From Flavobacterium sp. AG291 (GTDB taxonomy: Bacteria; Bacteroidota; Bacteroidia; Flavobacteriales; Flavobacteriaceae), in NCBI RefSeq assembly GCF_003350375.1, contig NZ_QQAR01000018.1:1-64000 (forward strand): a stretch of 64,000 bases of DNA, given 5' to 3'. Below, in pieces: positions 60,691 to 64,000 of the stretch (positions within the stretch are counted from its first letter, which is position 1; every line of letters begins with the position of its first letter). A model generated the notes under the pieces. It saw nothing but the letters and a program-made list of their open reading frames with translations, ran no database searches and was not told where the DNA came from. The translations under genes were made by a program, and so were the position numbers.

Positions 60691-61680
60691 TTATACTAAT
60701 CCGTTTGCTACAAGATATTCCGCGATCTGAACAGCATTGGTAGCAGCACCTTTTCTAAGGTTATCGGCAACGATCCACATGTTAAGGGTGTTGTCCTGGC
60801 TTTCGTCACGACGGATACGCCCTACGAAAACATCATCTTTACCTTCGGCATATAGCGGCATTGGGTAAGAGAATGCATCAAGGTCATCCTGAACGGTAAT
60901 ACCTGCTGTGTTTTCAAGAATGTTACGAACGTCTTTTACATCAAAGTCGTTAGAGAATTCAATATTAACCGACTCGCTGTGTCCGCCCACAGTAGGGATA
61001 CGCACTGTAGTAGCCGTCACCTTAACTGAATCGTCACCAAGGATCTTCTTGGTTTCTTTCGTCATTTTCATTTCCTCTTTAGTATAGCCGTTTGCTTCAA
61101 AAACATCTATCTGAGGGATAGCATTACGGTGAATAGGGTATTTGTATGCCATTTCGCCCTGAATGCCTGCGTATTCATTCTCCAGCTGCTTAACAGCTTT
61201 AACGCCTGTTCCTGTAACCGACTGGTACGTAGAAACAACTACGCGCTCAATGTTGTATTTTTTGTGTAGCGGAGCCAGTACCAGTACCATCTGTATGGTA
61301 GAGCAGTTAGGGTTCGCAATGATTTTATCTTCTTTAGTAAGCTCACCTGCATTGATCTCAGGAACAACCAGTTTTTTGGTTGGGTCCATTCTCCATGCGC
61401 TTGAGTTATCAATAACAGTAGTTCCTGCTTCGGCAAATTTTGGAGCCCACTCTTTAGAAGTGTCGCCACCGGCAGAGAAAAGCGCGATTTGCGGCTTCAT
61501 GCTCACTGCAGTGTCAAGGCTCACCACCTTATACTTATTTCCCTTAAATTCGATTTCCTTACCCACCGACTTCTCAGAAGCCACCGGTATCAGTTCGGTT
61601 ATTGGAAAATTTCTTTCTGCCAGTACTTTCAGCATTACTTCGCCTACCATTCCGGTAGCGCCTACAACTGCAACTTTCAT
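60691..61680 (-). CDS. asd: Aspartate-semialdehyde dehydrogenase
   Basis: 329 aa, full length. The NADP loop VAVVGATGMVGEVM (3-16), catalytic Cys126 in IANPNCSTIQ, and catalytic His in TVGGHSESVNIE. It reduces aspartyl-phosphate to the semialdehyde at the branch to lysine/diaminopimelate, methionine and threonine. A -7 (TAATTTTG, 61715-61722) lies 34 bp upstream, and a 14-bp palindrome sits over the -33 region. Confidence 0.97.
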   Translation of the reverse strand: MKVAVVGATGMVGEVMLKVLAERNFPITELIPVASEKSVGKEIEFKGNKYKVVSLDTAVSMKPQIALFSAGGDTSKEWAPKFAEAGTTVIDNSSAWRMDPTKKLVVPEINAGELTKEDKIIANPNCSTIQMVLVLAPLHKKYNIERVVVSTYQSVTGTGVKAVKQLENEYAGIQGEMAYKYPIHRNAIPQIDVFEANGYTKEEMKMTKETKKILGDDSVKVTATTVRIPTVGGHSESVNIEFSNDFDVKDVRNILENTAGITVQDDLDAFSYPMPLYAEGKDDVFVGRIRRDESQDNTLNMWIVADNLRKGAATNAVQIAEYLVANGLV

Positions 61681-61714
61681 AATTTTTGAGTGTTATTAAT
61701 TATAATATTTTCGG

Positions 61715-61745
61715 CAAAATTAGTTATAAAAGTGTTTCGAAACAC
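61715..61745 (-). promoter_or_regulatory. asd promoter with palindrome
   Basis: TAATTTTG (61715-61722, minus) plus GTGTTTCGAAACAC (61732-61745), a perfect 14-bp palindrome, 9 to 22 bp upstream of the -7 and partly over the spacer. Confidence 0.45.
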
Positions 61746-61762
61746 AAAAATATAACAAAGAA

Positions 61763-61787
61763 AAACCGCCCTTTCGAGGCGGTTTTG
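61763..61787 (-). terminator. mscL terminator
   Basis: AAACCGCC pairs with GGCGGTTT, with a T-run on the minus strand. Confidence 0.7.
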
Positions 61788-61851
61788 TTAAACAATAGAA
61801 TATATAGCGTAGCGGAAACGTCTTTTATAATGAGAATGTTATATTCTAAAC

Positions 61852-62238
61852 TTATTGTTTTGCCTTTAGGGCATCACGTATTTCCATAAGCAGTTTTTCC
61901 TCATTGGTAGGTGCCGGTGGTGCAGCCGGAGCTTCAACTTCTTTTTTGCGCATTGCATTCACTCCTTTAATAACAAGGAACAGTACGAAAGCTACAATCA
62001 GGAAAGAAAGTACATTCGATATAAAGTTACCGTATTTTACACCGGCTCCCCAGGTAAGGTCTTTAATGTCTTCCAGATTGGCAGCCTTAAGTACCGGAGT
62101 CAGTATCAGCGGTGTTATGATATCTTCTACCATTGATTTTACGATGGCGCCAAACGCAGCACCGATAACAACACCGACTGCAAGGTCAAGTACGTTACCT
62201 TTTAGGGCAAACTCTTTAAATTCTTTTGCGAATCCCAT
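61852..62238 (-). CDS. mscL: Large-conductance mechanosensitive channel
   Basis: 128 aa. The N-terminus MGFAKEFKEFALKGNVLDLA and the pore helix VVIGAAFGAIVKSMVEDIIT are diagnostic. A second membrane helix (about 70-92) is followed by a cytoplasmic bundle. It opens under membrane tension to release osmolytes. The loop is short, as usual in this phylum. Confidence 0.97.
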   Translation of the reverse strand: MGFAKEFKEFALKGNVLDLAVGVVIGAAFGAIVKSMVEDIITPLILTPVLKAANLEDIKDLTWGAGVKYGNFISNVLSFLIVAFVLFLVIKGVNAMRKKEVEAPAAPPAPTNEEKLLMEIRDALKAKQ

Positions 62239-62298
62239 AAGCTTAGGTTTTTTTGAGGTTTGAAAATTATTTTGGTAGACCTAAGATACAATATTTTT

Positions 62299-64000
62299 TT
62301 ATTCTTTATAAAAAACCCTCTTAACTCGTTGTGAAATGCTCGTCAGTATCTCATACGGAATGGTGCCTAAAATAGTTGCCATTTCTACAACCGAGGGACT
62401 CTTGCCAAAGATCACTGCCCTGTCGCCTTCTTTGCAGTCTATGCCGGTTACATTAACCATCATCATATCCATCGATATGGTTCCGGTAATAATTGCTTTC
62501 TTGCCATTTATGGTTACATAGCCTTTCTGGTTACCCCATGCTCTGGGGATACCATCAGCATAACCTATTGGCAATGTTGCGATACGGATGGGTTCGTTAG
62601 TAATGAACCTTCGGCTGTAGCCAATGCTTTCGCCCGGTTCTATATCTTTTATCTGAAGGATAACGGTTTTAAGCGTACCCACGGTTTCAAGCTGTTCACG
62701 TTCTTTCTCGTCGTTGCCTACACCATAAAGACCAATGCCTAAACGTACCATGTCATATTGTGCCTGTGGGAAATTGTAAATTCCCGAAGTATTAAGGATA
62801 TGGCGTATGGGTTGTATCTCTAATTCTGTGATAAGCTTAGACGACCAGCGCTCAAAATTATCAATCTGTCCTAAAGTGAAATCACGATACTCCGGAACAT
62901 CGCTTGAAGAGAGATGAGAGAAAATACTCTTAACCGATACAAGGTTATTGTTCTTCAGCAGGTCAATGAGTTCGTCTAATTGATTTTCCATAAAGCCCAG
63001 GCGGTGCATACCGGTGTCGAGCTTAATATGGATGGGATAGTTTGACAGGTTCTTTTGCTGCGCAACAGCGATAAATGCCCTCAATTCTTTAGCAGAATAT
63101 ACTTCCGGCTCCAGGTTGTAGGCTGCCATTGCGGCAAATGCACTTCGTTCCGGATTCATAACTATAATAGGAGTGGTGATACCCGCATTGCGCAATGCAA
63201 TACCTTCATCGGCAAATGCCACACCTAAGTAGTCTACCTTTTGGTGGGATAGGGCTTTTGCAATCTCATAACTGCCACTACCATAGCCAAAGGCCTTTAC
63301 CATAACCATGATTTTGGTTTCGGGTTTCAGGCGGCTTTTGTAAAAGTTCAGGTTGTGAACAATGGCGTTGAGGTTGATCTCCAACACCGTTTCGTGGGTT
63401 TTCTCTTCAAGGAATACCACGATCTCATCAAAACGGAAGCTACGCGCACCTTTTATCAACACGGTTTCATTCTCGAATGCATTGGCTTTATAATGTGCGA
63501 GGAATTCCTGAGTGGTATTGTATGGGAAAAAGTTAGGGAAATCGGCCAACTCGCGGCTGATGGTTTCGCCTATACCTATTACCTGACTGATGTTATGTCC
63601 CGAAAGCAGTTGGGCAACCTTGGCATAAAGCTCTTCGGTCTCAAATCCGCTCTGGAAAACATCAGACAGTATTATTGTTTTTTTTGTATGCGTTTTGTGT
63701 TGCTCAAGGAAGTCGAGCGCAATTTTAAGCGACTGGTAGTCGGAACTGAAACTATCGTCAATAATAGTACAGCCGTTAATACCATTCTTTACCTGCAGGC
63801 GAAGCTCAACCGGATATAGTCCGGCAAGGCGCTCCCTTATTACGTCATGGCTGTAGCCAAGATGCAATAACACCATCATACTGTTGATAGCATTCTCTAC
63901 TGATGGCGCATCGGTAAACGGAATTTCAACGTCAAAACTGTTGATGTCCTGTGTTATGGTAAGTGTTGTTTTGTCAAAGCTCTGGCTACTGCCAATGGTA
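62299..64000 (-). CDS. Bifunctional MurF / alanine racemase, 3' part (5' end beyond window)
   Basis: 566 codons are visible; the frame is open to 64000 with no start, so the N-terminal MurF part is outside. Residues before about 190 show the Mur-ligase C-domain (INGCTIIDDSFSSDYQSLKI, IILSDVFQSG). The alanine racemase domain follows, with the PLP lysine in MVMVKAFGYGSG, the substrate-side VRLGIGLYG and the C-terminal LPIGYADGIPR and GTISMDMMMVNVTG. MurF adds D-Ala-D-Ala to the UDP-muramyl tripeptide; Alr makes D-alanine. The fusion is typical of Bacteroidota. Confidence 0.95.
   Translation of the reverse strand, partial: TIGSSQSFDKTTLTITQDINSFDVEIPFTDAPSVENAINSMMVLLHLGYSHDVIRERLAGLYPVELRLQVKNGINGCTIIDDSFSSDYQSLKIALDFLEQHKTHTKKTIILSDVFQSGFETEELYAKVAQLLSGHNISQVIGIGETISRELADFPNFFPYNTTQEFLAHYKANAFENETVLIKGARSFRFDEIVVFLEEKTHETVLEINLNAIVHNLNFYKSRLKPETKIMVMVKAFGYGSGSYEIAKALSHQKVDYLGVAFADEGIALRNAGITTPIIVMNPERSAFAAMAAYNLEPEVYSAKELRAFIAVAQQKNLSNYPIHIKLDTGMHRLGFMENQLDELIDLLKNNNLVSVKSIFSHLSSSDVPEYRDFTLGQIDNFERWSSKLITELEIQPIRHILNTSGIYNFPQAQYDMVRLGIGLYGVGNDEKEREQLETVGTLKTVILQIKDIEPGESIGYSRRFITNEPIRIATLPIGYADGIPRAWGNQKGYVTINGKKAIITGTISMDMMMVNVTGIDCKEGDRAVIFGKSPSVVEMATILGTIPYEILTSISQRVKRVFYKE

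Overview
The window looks like a chromosomal segment of a Flavobacterium-like member of the Flavobacteriaceae (Bacteroidota). This is inferred from several things in the sequence. Promoters fit the Bacteroidota TTTG-N19-21-TAnnTTTG pattern. A giant PKD-repeat exoprotein carries a type IX secretion (T9SS) sorting tail. A TonB receptor has a CarboxypepD_reg-like N-terminus. MurF is fused to alanine racemase, and the genes are rich in AA/GATAAA-style codons typical of the group. No rRNA, prophage, insertion sequence or CRISPR array was seen.

Layout. 1-1.6 kb: the start of a truncated gene, a repeat-rich gap, two small unknown genes and a single-domain response regulator. 1.7-4.5 kb: lepA, then a 1-kb gap with minus-strand terminator hairpins that suggest small RNAs. 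4.5-12 kb: dusB, a FUSC membrane protein, an ECF sigma operon with a TraB/GumN protein, a MATE exporter, and rbfA with an FtsX-type permease. 12-18.3 kb: methylmalonyl-CoA epimerase, a CAT-anticodon tRNA, a cold-shock protein, a GNAT, a three-PAS histidine kinase and an AraJ-type MFS exporter.

18.4-22.8 kb is the most notable part: an AT-rich restriction-modification island. It holds a Vsr-type mismatch endonuclease, a 758-aa protein made of two complete C5-cytosine methyltransferases in tandem, and, 2 bp downstream, an unrecognised nuclease with a PD-(D/E)XK signature. It is wedged between core genes with a 1-bp junction on the right. The arrangement fits a Type IIS-like system that protects an asymmetric site, with Vsr repairing deaminated 5-methylcytosine.

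22.8-36 kb: two 2H-phosphoesterase (LigT-like) paralogues, the giant T9SS exoprotein, an AsmA-like protein, miaE, a two-gene DNA-repair pair with a radical SAM protein, and ribE. 36-41 kb: pdxA, then yceD-rpmF-fabH-accB-accC, a lipid-synthesis block. 41-53.6 kb: small secreted helical paralogues, a glutamate-synthase-like oxidoreductase, a C1 peptidase, an S9 peptidase, a DAACS symporter, a DedA protein, an amino-acid-oxidase-like flavoprotein, a HARE-HTH protein with a nuclease-like motif, mtgA and an LpxR-like deacylase. 53.8-64 kb: a prolyl oligopeptidase, DoxX, a probable metal-acquisition operon (His-rich protein, TonB receptor, lipoprotein) behind a perfect operator-like palindrome, asd, mscL and the 3' part of murF-alr.

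Dispersed palindromic repeats of at least three families sit in the gaps between genes. Promoter -7 elements lie either 15-19 bp or only 4-5 bp from start codons, which suggests that some mRNAs are leaderless.
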